From positions 1 through 64,000 of the forward strand of contig NZ_AMZN01000070.1 of the NCBI RefSeq assembly GCF_000331535.1: a stretch of 64,000 nucleotides of DNA. Reading direction: 5' to 3'. The position numbers and the translations under genes are program-made. This DNA is from Fulvivirga imtechensis AK7 (GTDB taxonomy: Bacteria; Bacteroidota; Bacteroidia; Cytophagales; Cyclobacteriaceae). The notes beneath the pieces were generated by a model. The model worked only from the letters and a program-made list of their open reading frames with translations, made no database searches and was not told the origin of the DNA. Positions 1 through 9,233 of the stretch are shown here, piece after piece; position 1 is the stretch's first letter, and each line of letters begins with the position of its first letter.

Positions 1-32
1 AGTTGATTGATTATCAATGTATTGCACAACTT

Positions 33-118
33 GTCATTGGTAGGGCAACGAGGGATCTTGCTCAGTTTCAAAGGCAGAATTAAGAATCTCAGGAAAGTTC
101 TTCCTTCGTCAGAATGAC
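33..118. repeat. Intergenic repeat bounded by GTCATT...GAATGAC
   Basis: The segment opens with GTCATT and closes with CGTCAGAATGAC, and contains AACGAGGGATC. The same two blocks recur at 62366-62464, where they also end in TTCCTTCGTCAGAATGAC. A related but more symmetric element lies at 55481-55566. These look like members of a dispersed, non-coding palindromic repeat family; no reading frame crosses it convincingly. Confidence 0.5.
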
Positions 119-251
119 TATTAAATTAAATTTTTGACTTATAAAACACCTTCTAATTCTTTTTACCTACCAACCTATGTCAACTTTACATTTTTAAATA
201 TTATATTTAAAAATTTTAAAGTTAGTCTTTAAATTTACAAAAAAGTGAGAC

Positions 252-1512
252 ATTGAAGACACCATACCAAGAAAAATAACTCCTGCTCTTCTTAATGCAC
301 TAAAAGTAAATCCGGTTATCTTCCTTAATGGCGCCAGACAGGTTGGAAAAAGTACACTTGTTCAGAGTATACGAAACGATATAGGTATTAAAAATACTCC
401 TGCAGATTATGTATCATTCGATCGCCTACTCTAATGGCGGCCGCTGCTACTTCACCTGAATCCTTTCTTACCGGTTATAACAATACTTTAATTATAGATG
501 AGTGCAGATGGTACCTGAGCTATTCAGGGCGTTAAAAACAGTGGTGGACGATTTAAGACTGAATGATCGTTCTCAGGCAAACGGCAGATATTTACTTACC
601 GGCTCGGCCAATATACTGGCCATTCCACAGCTTTCCAATGCCTTGGTTGGCCGCATGAGCGTCATGACGCTTTATCCTTTTTGTACAGCAGAGGCATCCA
701 AAGGAAAGGGGGGCATCATCCATCGCATAATTAATATGGATTTTTCCGGCATGAATGATCGTGGAATAACCACGCTTGAAGCTATTAAACTCGGCACCTT
801 CCCGGAAATATCAGGCAAGACCACAGATGATCAACGCATTTGGTTTGATGGCTATCTCACTACTATTTTACAGAGGGATGTTCGCATGTTAGCTGACTTA
901 GAGAAAATTGCCCTACTTCCCTCCATTTTAAGAATATTGGCAACAAGAACGGGCAATCTAATTAACGACTCTGACATTTCAAGAGATGTAGGGCTCCATT
1001 CAGTCACCGGGAAATTTTACCGGAACATTTTGAAAATGATGTTCCTGAACTTTGATATCATTCCCTGGTACAGAAACATAGGAAAAAGGCTTGTTAAATC
1101 TCCAAAAGGGTATTTAACAGATACTCTCATGCTATGCCATCTATTGGGTTTGAACATCGACACCCTGATCATTAATAAACCTGACCTCTTTGGACATATT
1201 TTAGAAAATTATGTTGCCACAGAACTTGTGAAACAATTATCGTTCAGTAATATAAAAGCCCAACTTTTTCACTTTAGAACAAGTGATGGAAAAGAAGTTG
1301 ATTTTATCCTGGAAAGACCTGACGGAGGAATATTTGCCATTGAAGTCAAAGCTAAAGAGTCTGTTAGCATACAAGACTTTAAAGGAATACAAGTACTGGC
1401 ATCATTAATAAAAAATGATTTCAAAGGGGGTATTGTCCTTTATCCCGGCAGGGAATCTATTCCGTTTGTTCAAAATCTTTGGGCTGTACCGCTATATTCG
1501 CTATGGCAGTAA
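252..1512 (+). pseudogene. Frameshifted AAA-family ATPase with DUF4143-like C-terminus
   Basis: Three frames together read as one protein of the AAA_14/DUF4143 ATPase family. The first frame (about 252-431) gives PALLNALKVNP and a Walker A GARQVGKST, then stops at 432. The second frame (about 434-501) gives ESFLTGYNNTLIIDE, the Walker B region. The third (502-1512, 336 residues) gives MVPELFRALK, LLTGSAN and GRM, and near the end DGKEVDFILER and AIEVKAK, the nuclease-like DUF4143 part. Restoring one missing G near 501 turns DECRW into the family's DEVQMVPE, so the break is a small indel. No ATG is visible at the 5' end; position 252 is ATT. Proteins of this family are often toxin- or defence-like ATPases of unknown target. 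It is either a real pseudogene or two sequencing errors. Confidence 0.75.
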
Positions 1513-1540
1513 CAACGAATTTTACATATCAAAATATAAC

Positions 1541-1591
1541 CAAGCCCCCGGATTCATCTATAAACACCAGGCTTCCGGCTTGTATTTTTTT
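1541..1591 (+). terminator. Terminator-like hairpin after the ATPase relic
   Basis: CAAGCCCCCGGA (1541-1552) pairs with TCCGGCTTG (1574-1582) with a two-base bulge, followed by TATTTTTTT. A second perfect inverted repeat, GTGATGCCA (1601-1609) and TGGCATCAC (1622-1630), followed by TTATTTT, lies just downstream. Together they probably end transcription of the preceding gene and separate it from the regulator starting at 1651. Confidence 0.5.
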
Positions 1592-1650
1592 CTTATTTTA
1601 GTGATGCCATTGCTCAAGCGGTGGCATCACTTATTTTAAAACATATCAAT

Positions 1651-2811
1651 ATGCCAAAAATATTAATTATTGATGATGAGCAGAGCATCCGGGATACACT
1701 CAAAGAGATCCTGGAGTATGAAAAGTATGACGTAGCGGAAGCAAAAAATGGAGAAGAAGGATTGAAACTACTTACCAGGGAAAAATTTGATGCTGCACTT
1801 TGCGATATAAAGATGCCCAAGATGGATGGGCTTGAGGTACTTGAAAAAGCTGTAGAGCAAGGCGTGGATACCCAATTCATAATGATCAGCGCCCACGGCA
1901 CCATCGAAACAGCCGTGGAAGCCACAAAAAAAGGAGCTTATGACTTCATACAAAAGCCCCCGGACCTCAACAGGCTGCTTGTAACACTGAGAAATGCACT
2001 CGACAAGTCTACCCTTGTCAATGAAACCCGCGTATTGAAAAAGAAAATCTCCGATAAATTTGATATCGTAGGTGAGTCTGGAGCTATCAGGCAGGTAAAA
2101 GAAGCCATCGAAAAAGTAGCTCCCACCGAAGCCAGAGTATTGATAACCGGGGAAAACGGAACCGGTAAGGAGCTTGTGGCTCGCTGGATACATGAAAAAA
2201 GTGGTCGTGCAAAAGGGCCTATGATAGAGGTAAACTGTGCAGCTATACCTTCCGAATTAATAGAAAGCGAATTGTTCGGCCATGAAAAAGGCTCGTTCAC
2301 TTCAGCCATTAAGCAACGTATTGGCAAGTTCGAACAAGCACATGGCGGCACTCTTTTTCTGGACGAAATAGGAGATATGAGCTTATCTGCTCAGGCCAAA
2401 GTGTTACGAGCGCTACAGGAAAATAAAATTACCCGTGTAGGTGGAGATAAGGAGATAAAGGTAAACGTAAGAGTAGTGGCAGCTACAAACAAAGACCTTA
2501 AAGCAGCTATTGAAGAGAATAAATTCAGGGAAGACCTTTATCACCGGCTTAGCGTGATCTTGATCAAAGTACCTGCACTCAGAGATCGTAAAGATGATAT
2601 ACCTTTGCTGGTAGAACGGTTTTTATCCGATATTGCCGCTGAGTATGGTATAAAGCCAAAGAGCATCAGCGACAAGGCTGTCGAATTACTTCAGAAACAT
2701 GAATGGACAGGAAATATCAGGGAGCTCCGAAATGTTGTTGAACGCTTAGTAATAATGTCCGGGCAGGAGATCACCACTGAAGATGTTACCAAAAACGTAG
2801 ATATTAGGTAA
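1651..2811 (+). CDS. NtrC-type sigma-54 response regulator lacking the Fis DNA-binding domain
   Basis: Predicted cytoplasmic two-component response regulator, 386 residues. An N-terminal receiver domain shows D8-D9, the phospho-acceptor D52 (CDIKMPKMDG) and K102. The sigma-54 AAA+ domain follows, with Walker A GENGTGKE (167-174), the contact loop as GSFTSA (214-219) instead of GAFTGA, and Walker B GGTLFLDEIGDM (232-243). The protein ends soon after the RELRNVVERL helix, so the usual C-terminal Fis-type helix-turn-helix is absent. I chose the ATG at 1651 (MPKILIIDDE) because an upstream GTG at 1621 falls inside a perfect inverted repeat. No partner histidine kinase lies next to it. It could act on sigma-54 holoenzyme without specific DNA binding; that is inference. 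Confidence 0.93.
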   Translation: MPKILIIDDEQSIRDTLKEILEYEKYDVAEAKNGEEGLKLLTREKFDAALCDIKMPKMDGLEVLEKAVEQGVDTQFIMISAHGTIETAVEATKKGAYDFIQKPPDLNRLLVTLRNALDKSTLVNETRVLKKKISDKFDIVGESGAIRQVKEAIEKVAPTEARVLITGENGTGKELVARWIHEKSGRAKGPMIEVNCAAIPSELIESELFGHEKGSFTSAIKQRIGKFEQAHGGTLFLDEIGDMSLSAQAKVLRALQENKITRVGGDKEIKVNVRVVAATNKDLKAAIEENKFREDLYHRLSVILIKVPALRDRKDDIPLLVERFLSDIAAEYGIKPKSISDKAVELLQKHEWTGNIRELRNVVERLVIMSGQEITTEDVTKNVDIR

Positions 2812-2840
2812 AATAAAACAGAGACAGGAAAGAAAGGATA

Positions 2841-2972
2841 TTACATTCTTTCTTTCTCACTGGTTACTTCCTTCTTCTTTACATCTTTCTTAGCGTACGT
2901 AGGGCAGGTATACTGGCTGCAAGCCGAAAGCCCAAAAACAACTAGAAGAACGACAGCTAATCTTAGTTTCAT
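2841..2972 (-). CDS. Small lipoprotein with a CPTYA motif (43 residues)
   Basis: The minus strand encodes a 43-residue peptide starting at the ATG at 2972. A Lys/Arg start, a hydrophobic stretch and the lipobox LSAC predict a lipoprotein anchored at its first cysteine. The mature part contains QYTCPTYAKK and a charged, Lys/Glu-rich tail. It sits alone between convergent genes. The codon content, signal peptide and stop all look genuine, and short lipoproteins with a CPTY motif are familiar in Cytophagales, but no function is known. It overlaps a weak inverted repeat (2829-2859) at its 3' end. Confidence 0.7.
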   Translation of the reverse strand: MKLRLAVVLLVVFGLSACSQYTCPTYAKKDVKKKEVTSEKERM

Positions 2973-3085
2973 TGTTAAAGGTTAGGTTAAGTGATTTTTG
3001 ACAAAATATAATCAAAAGTATTAAACTCAATTCAATTTTTCAAACTTTTTAATCAAATATAACACTTGTAACACTTATCAATTGA

Positions 3086-4072
3086 TCAGAACACCATCAA
3101 ATTACACCCTCTGATATCCGAGTTATCAAAGCGACCGACAACTTCAAAACCACCTCCTGGGCTCATTTTTCCGACATCTTGCGTCTCTATGAATGCACAG
3201 CTATCAATATTTGCCAGATCAATAATATTTATTCCCCCGGATGATTTTCTTACATCCAGGTCAAAAGGGTCATTCACATCCCGCAGAATGATTTTCATCC
3301 ATTGTGGAGTGTGAAACACTCCCTGATCATGCGAATAGGCTTGAGACAACAGCTCCGTCATCCCATATTCCGAATGAACTTTCTCAACATTCAACCCCTC
3401 CTTCAGTTCATTATGCAACTCTTCCCGGATCATTTCCTTTCTTCTGCCTTTCATGCCTCCTGTTTCCATTACTATCACACCTGACAAGTTGGGGTTATAT
3501 CTTTCCGCCAGGTCCAGCAAAGCAAAAGACACGCCTATCAAGAGTATTTTTCTATTGTCATTGATCCTTTCAATAGTTTCCAGCAACTGATCATGGTTAT
3601 TGAGGTAAAAGCCACTATAAGATGATCCGGTTAATTCAATGAAATGTTCGGCCATCATCACGAGGGAGGAATTGACTCGCTCCAGATAAGACGGCAAAAG
3701 AGCTAATATATGAAATTGACTAAGGTCTCCATAATAGTATCTAAATATGTAATGTGCATTTTTAAGATAAAACTGCTTATCTTTAACAAAATGCTTACTC
3801 GTGACTTGTCCTGTTGTGCCGCTGCTTTCGAATACTGCTTCAGCAGCCCAGCTACCCGTGGTCACCTGCTGAGTTTTAAAAAAAGAAATGGGAAGGAATG
3901 GGATCTGTTTTACCTCCTTAACATGAGTTGGATTAATACCTAAATTTTCTATGTAGGATCTATATACAGGATTAGCAACAGCCTGATATTGAAAGATGTT
4001 TAATGCCAGTTCATCAAAATTTGATTTATTTACATTAAAGATATCCTGATAAAAACTTTTAAAAGAATTCAA
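3086..4072 (-). CDS. LuxE/PaaK-family acyl-protein synthetase
   Basis: A 328-residue adenylate-forming enzyme of the LuxE family. Features seen: IPFLPISFFKTQ near residue 60, the Ser/Thr/Gly-rich nucleotide loop ESSGTTGQVTS (about 83-93), METGGMKGRRKEM (about 203-215), and HSEYGMTELLSQAYS (about 236-250), the typical acyl-adenylate signature. LuxE itself activates a fatty acid and transfers it to a cysteine. Here there is no luxC or luxD beside it, so this is a stand-alone homologue, probably acting in surface-lipid or glycan biosynthesis as commonly seen in Bacteroidota. Substrate unknown. It diverges from the lipoprotein gene at 4117 with a 44-bp gap. Confidence 0.85.
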   Translation of the reverse strand: MNSFKSFYQDIFNVNKSNFDELALNIFQYQAVANPVYRSYIENLGINPTHVKEVKQIPFLPISFFKTQQVTTGSWAAEAVFESSGTTGQVTSKHFVKDKQFYLKNAHYIFRYYYGDLSQFHILALLPSYLERVNSSLVMMAEHFIELTGSSYSGFYLNNHDQLLETIERINDNRKILLIGVSFALLDLAERYNPNLSGVIVMETGGMKGRRKEMIREELHNELKEGLNVEKVHSEYGMTELLSQAYSHDQGVFHTPQWMKIILRDVNDPFDLDVRKSSGGINIIDLANIDSCAFIETQDVGKMSPGGGFEVVGRFDNSDIRGCNLMVF

Positions 4073-4116
4073 TCGTTTAATATTTTATGCGTTTCTCCTG
4101 TATCAAGTTTCAAACA

Positions 4117-4857
4117 ATGAAGATAAACAGTTTAATACTCTTTATTGCGGGATTGAGCCTGACATCTTGTTTTGATGCTCCAGATTATCCTGATACTCCA
4201 AAAATAGAGTATAATGATGTTCTTTTTAAAGTGGTTGGCGACAATAGTGACCCGGATAGTCTGATCATTGTTATCAAATTTGAAGATGGTGATGGAGACC
4301 TCGGCCTTAGAGCAACAGAATCAACAGCTCCATACAACCTAAAAAACTATTATAGCAACAAAACCGGTAAACTCTTTGACTTCGCTAATGAAGGCGCTGA
4401 AGACCTCATGACTATTGATGACATTGGTGTGATCGATACCTTACCGCCCTTTGAGGGCTTTTATAAATGTATCAGTTGGGATACACAGCCGGAGATTTAC
4501 TATCAGGATGGCACACAGCTTGAAGATACTGTATACTTTCAATTCAATAAAAGATACCACAACATATATATAGACTATCTGATACTGGAAGCCGGAGAAT
4601 TCAAAAAATTTGACTGGAGAAGGGAAATTGATTGTAGCATAGACTATAACGGGCGATTCCCGCTATTAAACGATACACCCGACAAAGCACGGGTATTGGA
4701 AGGTTCATTACGCTATGGCATGGTATCAACAGGATTCAAACCGCTTTTTACCGGCAAAACCATGAAGTTAAGGATACAGATCATTGACCGTAAAGGCCAT
4801 TTCAGCAACGTAGTAGAAACACCTGAATTCAGACTAAGCGAAATTCAGGTGAATTAG
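4117..4857 (+). CDS. Lipoprotein of unknown function with DGDGDLG motif
   Basis: Predicted lipoprotein of 246 residues. The start at 4117 (MKINSLILFIAG) places a clean signal peptide and the lipobox LTSC at the N-terminus; the in-frame ATG at 4087 would add ten residues that do not belong to a signal peptide. A FEDGDGDLGL segment follows at about residues 55-65, an acidic motif often seen in Cytophagales lipoproteins and possibly calcium-binding. The rest is beta-rich without an enzymatic signature. Its stop overlaps by 4 bp the stop of the convergent E1 dehydrogenase gene. Function not recognised. Confidence 0.8.
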   Translation: MKINSLILFIAGLSLTSCFDAPDYPDTPKIEYNDVLFKVVGDNSDPDSLIIVIKFEDGDGDLGLRATESTAPYNLKNYYSNKTGKLFDFANEGAEDLMTIDDIGVIDTLPPFEGFYKCISWDTQPEIYYQDGTQLEDTVYFQFNKRYHNIYIDYLILEAGEFKKFDWRREIDCSIDYNGRFPLLNDTPDKARVLEGSLRYGMVSTGFKPLFTGKTMKLRIQIIDRKGHFSNVVETPEFRLSEIQVN

Positions 4858-7259
4858 TATATATCCGGATACTTATCAGGGTTTGCTTCGGCCATCAGGG
4901 CATATACCTTATCGAACACCTCTTCTGTGTTTGGCTTAGAGAAATAGTCGCCATCTGAAGCATATGCTGGTCTGTGTTCCTTACCGGTTATGGTTATTGG
5001 TTTCGAATCCAGGCATTTGTAACCATTCTGTTCCTCAAGTACCTTCTGCATCATAAATGCACTGGCGCCACCCGGCACGTCCTCATCGGCAAAAACCACC
5101 CTGTTGGTTTTCTTCAATGACTCAACAATGGTGTGATCGATATCAAAGGGCAACAAAGTTTGTACATCTATCACTTCACACGAAATACCTTCCTCGTTTA
5201 GCTGTTCTGCTGCCTCCATTACTACACGGCACATAGAGCCATAAGTAACAATGGTCACGTCTGTACCGCTGCGTAGTATTTCCGGTTTCCCCAGAGGTAC
5301 AGTAAACTCACCTATATTTTGAGGTATCCTTTCTTTGAGCCTGTAACCATTCAAACATTCTATGATCAGAGCCGCATCATCAGACTTAAGCATGGTATTA
5401 TAGAAACCAGCAGCCTGAGTCATATTTCTGGGCACCAATACATAAATACCACGAATGCTATTTAATATCATACCCATAGGTGACCCGGAATGCCATACAC
5501 CTTCCAGCCTGTGTCCCCTCGTTCTTATGATCAAAGGAGCTTTTTGTCCACCCCGCGTTCTATATTGTAAAGTCGCCAGATCATCCGATAATATCTGGAT
5601 GGCATACAGCAGATAGTCCAGGTATTGGATTTCAGCAATAGGACGCAGACCTCTTAAAGCAGCGCCTATGCCCTGCCCTACGATAGTACACTCGCGAATA
5701 CCCGTATCGGTAACTCTAAGCTCACCGTATTTTTCCTGCAGGCCGGCAAATGCCTGATTCACATCACCAATCTTCCCTACATCCTCGCCAAAGGCAAATA
5801 CCCTTGGATCTCTTGCCAAAGCTGCATCAAAACAAGCCTGAAGCACTTCACGTCCATCCACTACCTTTGCTTCCTCGTCAAATCTGGCCTTAATTTCCTC
5901 TACTTTCAGAGCGCTCAGAGCAGATTCACTATACAAGTGAGAGCTAAATCTTTCTAAATTCTCGGCTTCAACACGTTTAACCCATTGCTGAAGTTGTTTC
6001 CTTACGGGTATATCCTCTGCCTTTATCAACCTCAAAGCTCTTTTAACAGCTTTAATGCTATCCAGCCTGATAGAATTCAAAGTACTTTCCAGGTTGGTTT
6101 TGACAGACCTCAAAGCAGCAGCGTTTTGGCTTTGCTCAATGGCCTGATCTAACAGATCAAGCGCCATTTTCTCATCATCTTTTATGGAAGCCATAAAAGC
6201 CTTCCAGGCAGCATTTTTTGCCTCTTTTGCCGATTGCTTTGCCTGCTCTTCGATATTATCCAGCTCCTCAGGCTCTACCCAGCCATTCTCTAATATCCAC
6301 TCTCTGAACTTAACAATACAATCGTATTCCTTTTCCCACTCCAGTCGCTCCCTGCTCTTATATCGTTCGTGCGATCCACTGGTAGAGTGGCCCTGGGGCT
6401 GGGTCATTTCCAGCACATGCACTAGTGTAGGTACATGTTCTTCCCGTGACACACGAGCCGCTTTCTGATATGTTTTAAGCAGGTTTTCGTAATCCCACCC
6501 TTTAACAGTGAAAATTTCAAATCCGGCATTTTTCCCATTCCTCTGAAAACCGGCCAACACCTCTGAAATACTACCCTTCGTTGTGTGATATTCTTTAGGC
6601 ACGGAAATACCATAATCATCGTCCCATACCGACATGAGCATAGGGATTTGCAAGACCCCCGCTGCATTGATAGCTTCATAGAACATTCCCTCAGAAGTGG
6701 AAGCATTACCTATGGTTCCGAAAGCCACTTCATTGCCATGTACAGAGAGATTTTTAAAATCTTTTAGCCCATTGTTTTGCCTAAACAATTTTGAAGCATA
6801 GGCCAGCCCGACCAGCCTGGGCATTTGTGCAGCAGTGGGAGAAATATCAGAGCTACTATTCCTTTCTTTGCATAGTTCTTTCAATTCACCGGACTCATCG
6901 AGCATACGGGTGGCGAAGTGCCCGTTCATAAGCCTACCCGCAGAGGCTGGATCCGCCTCTACATCCGTATGTGCGTACAACTGAGCAAAATACTCCTGCA
7001 TATTAAGTTCGCCAATGGCGAACATAAATGTCTGATCTCTATAATATCCGGACCGGAAATCACCTGGCTTAAAAGCCTTTGCCATAGCAATCTGGGCCAA
7101 TTCCTTTCCGTCACCAAATATGCCGAATTTGGCCTTGCCCATAAAAACTTCCTTCCTTCCCAACAAGCTGGCTTCGCGACTCTCACAGGCCAATTTATAG
7201 TCCTGAAGTATCTCACTCACGTTTTTAGAAGTTTTCCCGATGGTCTTAGTAGTACTCAA
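4854..7259 (-). CDS. Fused 2-oxoacid dehydrogenase E1 alpha/beta (thiamine diphosphate-dependent)
   Basis: An 801-residue E1 component in which alpha and beta chains are fused. The alpha half (about 20-390) has the thiamine-diphosphate region GNASTSEG (about 185) and WDDDYGIS. The beta half (about 455-801) has FGEDVGKIGDVNQAF, ECTIVGQGIG, QYLDYLLYA and the C-terminal ITGKEHRPAYAS. It would decarboxylate a 2-oxoacid, most likely a branched-chain one, and pass the acyl group to a lipoyl E2, which is not in this window. Fused E1 genes of this size are usual in Bacteroidota. The substrate, pyruvate against branched-chain oxoacid, cannot be decided from sequence alone. Confidence 0.9.
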   Translation of the reverse strand: MSTTKTIGKTSKNVSEILQDYKLACESREASLLGRKEVFMGKAKFGIFGDGKELAQIAMAKAFKPGDFRSGYYRDQTFMFAIGELNMQEYFAQLYAHTDVEADPASAGRLMNGHFATRMLDESGELKELCKERNSSSDISPTAAQMPRLVGLAYASKLFRQNNGLKDFKNLSVHGNEVAFGTIGNASTSEGMFYEAINAAGVLQIPMLMSVWDDDYGISVPKEYHTTKGSISEVLAGFQRNGKNAGFEIFTVKGWDYENLLKTYQKAARVSREEHVPTLVHVLEMTQPQGHSTSGSHERYKSRERLEWEKEYDCIVKFREWILENGWVEPEELDNIEEQAKQSAKEAKNAAWKAFMASIKDDEKMALDLLDQAIEQSQNAAALRSVKTNLESTLNSIRLDSIKAVKRALRLIKAEDIPVRKQLQQWVKRVEAENLERFSSHLYSESALSALKVEEIKARFDEEAKVVDGREVLQACFDAALARDPRVFAFGEDVGKIGDVNQAFAGLQEKYGELRVTDTGIRECTIVGQGIGAALRGLRPIAEIQYLDYLLYAIQILSDDLATLQYRTRGGQKAPLIIRTRGHRLEGVWHSGSPMGMILNSIRGIYVLVPRNMTQAAGFYNTMLKSDDAALIIECLNGYRLKERIPQNIGEFTVPLGKPEILRSGTDVTIVTYGSMCRVVMEAAEQLNEEGISCEVIDVQTLLPFDIDHTIVESLKKTNRVVFADEDVPGGASAFMMQKVLEEQNGYKCLDSKPITITGKEHRPAYASDGDYFSKPNTEEVFDKVYALMAEANPDKYPDIY

Positions 7260-7574
7260 ATTGTTTCGGTTTTAATGCATTTTACAATTGATCACTTCTT
7301 TGTGAAGGGTAACAAAATTAACGAAAAAGCCCAAGCTTTCAAATTTACTTCAAGTGGCAGAATATAGCGCATTAAACTACAAACGCAAGTTGCAACACTT
7401 AATTTTGATAAAATCATAAAGGTTTATGATAAATTCTGCATACCACAAAAACCTAAGAATTTTATTTTTAGCAAAAAAATCATCCATCTAAAACCCGCTT
7501 TAAAATTCATTGCAAACGTCTGCATAATGTGTTGTGACTTACTATATTTGTAGCCCTTAATAAAATAACAAGTC
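7260..7574. other. Intergenic region between divergent genes; holds the ald promoter region
   Basis: This AT-rich stretch lies between the start of the E1 gene (minus) and that of alanine dehydrogenase (plus), so it must carry both promoters. On the plus strand TATATTTG at 7543-7550 fits the Bacteroidota -7 consensus TAnnTTTG and lies 24 bp before the ATG at 7575. I see no convincing small gene or structured RNA here. Confidence 0.5.
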
Positions 7575-8687
7575 ATGATAATAGGTGTACCTAAAGAAAT
7601 TAAAAATAATGAAAACCGGGTGGCACTAACTCCTGCCGGAGCAAAGGAGTTGATCAAAAGAGGCCATACTGTGTATGTACAATCCTCTGCAGGCGAAGGA
7701 AGTGGTTTTCCCGATAGTGAATATCAATCGGCTGGCGCTCAAATGTTACCTACCATTGAAAAGACCTATGAGATCGCTGAGATGATCATGAAGGTAAAGG
7801 AGCCGATAGAGCCTGAGTACAAGCTCATAAAAAAGGATCAACTGGTATTTACCTATTTCCATTTTGCCTCTTATGAGCCATTAACGAAGGCCATGATGGA
7901 GAGCAAAGCGGTATGTCTTGCATACGAAACCGTTGAGAAAGAAGACAGAAGTTTACCGCTGCTTGTACCTATGTCAGAAGTTGCAGGGCGTATGTCTGTT
8001 CAGGAAGGTGCGAAATACCTCGAAAAACCGCTTAAAGGCCGTGGAATCCTACTTGGCGGAGTACCTGGTGTAAGGCCGGCAAAAGTACTCATACTGGGTG
8101 GTGGTGTAGTAGGTACCAACGCTGCAAAAATGGCCGCAGGGATGGGTGCTGACGTAACTATCATGGATGTTAGCCTGCCTCGTCTGAGATATCTGGATGA
8201 TGTAATGCCTGCTAATGTGAATACATTTATGTCAAACGAATATAACATAAGAGAGCTTATCGGCAGTCACGACCTGATCATTGGAGCAGTGCTTATACCC
8301 GGAGCAAAAGCGCCAAATCTAATCACCAGAGATATGCTAAAAGACATGAGGCCTGGCACTGTATTGGTAGATGTAGCGGTGGATCAAGGTGGTTGTATAG
8401 AGACATGTAAGCCGACAACCCATGAAGACCCTACTTATATCATCGATGATGTAGTTCACTACTGTGTGGCCAACATGCCAGGAGCGGTTCCTTATACTTC
8501 GACTTTGGCTTTAACAAATGCTACCCTCCCTTACGCTATTCAGTTGGCCAATAAAGGCTGGAAACAAGCCTGTAAGGATAATAATGAACTAAAATCAGGT
8601 TTGAACATTATCAATGGAGAGATAGTCTACAAAGCTGTTGGTGAGGCATTTAACCTGCCTTCAACAGGGGTAGAAAAATTCTTATAA
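7575..8687 (+). CDS. ald: Alanine dehydrogenase
   Basis: A 370-residue NAD-dependent alanine dehydrogenase interconverting L-alanine with pyruvate and ammonia. It begins MIIGVPKEIKNNENRVALTP, the family's substrate-binding start with the conserved Arg. It has KVKEP (about 73-77), FTYFHFAS around the catalytic His (about residue 96), and the Rossmann loop ILGGGVVGTNAAKMA (about 173-187). It ends with the usual Asn/Met-rich NAD region (HYCVANMPGAVP). Length is normal. The gene is monocistronic: its own promoter element lies upstream and a strong terminator follows at 8704. Confidence 0.97.
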   Translation: MIIGVPKEIKNNENRVALTPAGAKELIKRGHTVYVQSSAGEGSGFPDSEYQSAGAQMLPTIEKTYEIAEMIMKVKEPIEPEYKLIKKDQLVFTYFHFASYEPLTKAMMESKAVCLAYETVEKEDRSLPLLVPMSEVAGRMSVQEGAKYLEKPLKGRGILLGGVPGVRPAKVLILGGGVVGTNAAKMAAGMGADVTIMDVSLPRLRYLDDVMPANVNTFMSNEYNIRELIGSHDLIIGAVLIPGAKAPNLITRDMLKDMRPGTVLVDVAVDQGGCIETCKPTTHEDPTYIIDDVVHYCVANMPGAVPYTSTLALTNATLPYAIQLANKGWKQACKDNNELKSGLNIINGEIVYKAVGEAFNLPSTGVEKFL

Positions 8688-8703
8688 GATCAGTTTAACT
8701 GTT

Positions 8704-8743
8704 AAAGCTGTGGTCGGTACAGGTTACCATCCACAGCTTTTTT
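8704..8743. terminator. Bidirectional terminator between ald and the HsdR-N-like gene
   Basis: AAAGCTGTGG (8704-8713) pairs perfectly with CCACAGCTTT (8731-8740), with T-runs on the plus strand and A-runs feeding the minus strand. It sits between the 3' ends of two convergent genes and just touches the stop codon of the minus-strand gene. Confidence 0.85.
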
Positions 8744-9191
8744 ATTTAAAGGCCGGAAAACTATCAATGAATTTCATTTTACCGGCACCATGATCAAACT
8801 CACAGCAATAATGGATTAACCCGTTGGAGACCATGGCGAATTGAGCTCCCAACTGTTTATTATATATCGACACCTGATTAAGCGTAGCCTGACTTATACT
8901 AACATCATAGGATTTGCATTCAACAACGAGAAATGGCCGTGCCATTCTGTTATAAACTAAAATATCCGAGCGTTTTTTTAACTGGTTGTACTTCAGCCCT
9001 GATTCCACTCTAATCAGCGATCTGGGGTAGTCCCGTTGAAAGATCAGAAAATGAACAATGTGCTGCCTCACCCACTCCTCAGGCGTCAGTGCAACAAATT
9101 TCTTTCTGATCACATCAAAAATCTCAATTTTCCCCTCTTTTTTTCTAATATTGCAGTCGATCTCCGGGAGATTCAATTCAATCATTTTCAA
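8742..9191 (-). CDS. HsdR N-terminal-like (PD-(D/E)XK) protein
   Basis: A 149-residue protein resembling the N-terminal nuclease-like domain of type I restriction HsdR subunits (HSDR_N_2 type), without helicase domains. Visible signatures: TPEEWVRQHIVHFLI, then RSDILVY and PFLVVECKS, which give the D...ExK pattern of the PD-(D/E)XK fold (about residues 75-95). No restriction or methylation genes are nearby. Such stand-alone domains are common house-keeping genes in Bacteroidota, so this is probably not an active restriction system. An alternative start is Met3. Function unknown. Confidence 0.8.
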   Translation of the reverse strand: MKMIELNLPEIDCNIRKKEGKIEIFDVIRKKFVALTPEEWVRQHIVHFLIFQRDYPRSLIRVESGLKYNQLKKRSDILVYNRMARPFLVVECKSYDVSISQATLNQVSIYNKQLGAQFAMVSNGLIHYCCEFDHGAGKMKFIDSFPAFK

Positions 9192-9233
9192 ATGTACTGA
9201 ATTAGTGTTTGTAAGAAAACTCTATGTGGCTTT

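Noticed and set aside
1621-1650. GTG start for the NtrC-like regulator
   Set aside because: It lies in a terminator-like inverted repeat, and the ATG at 1651 gives the expected receiver-domain start.
2829-2859. GAAAGAAAG / CTTTCTTTC inverted repeat as terminator of the NtrC-like gene
   Set aside because: A purine/pyrimidine-only, AT-rich stem without U-run; it also overlaps the small lipoprotein's end.
6918-7367. 149-residue plus-strand frame
   Set aside because: It is antisense to the N-terminal half of the E1 dehydrogenase and has no domain signature.
8742-9191. Restriction-modification system
   Set aside because: Only an isolated HsdR N-terminal-like domain; no helicase, methylase or specificity gene nearby.
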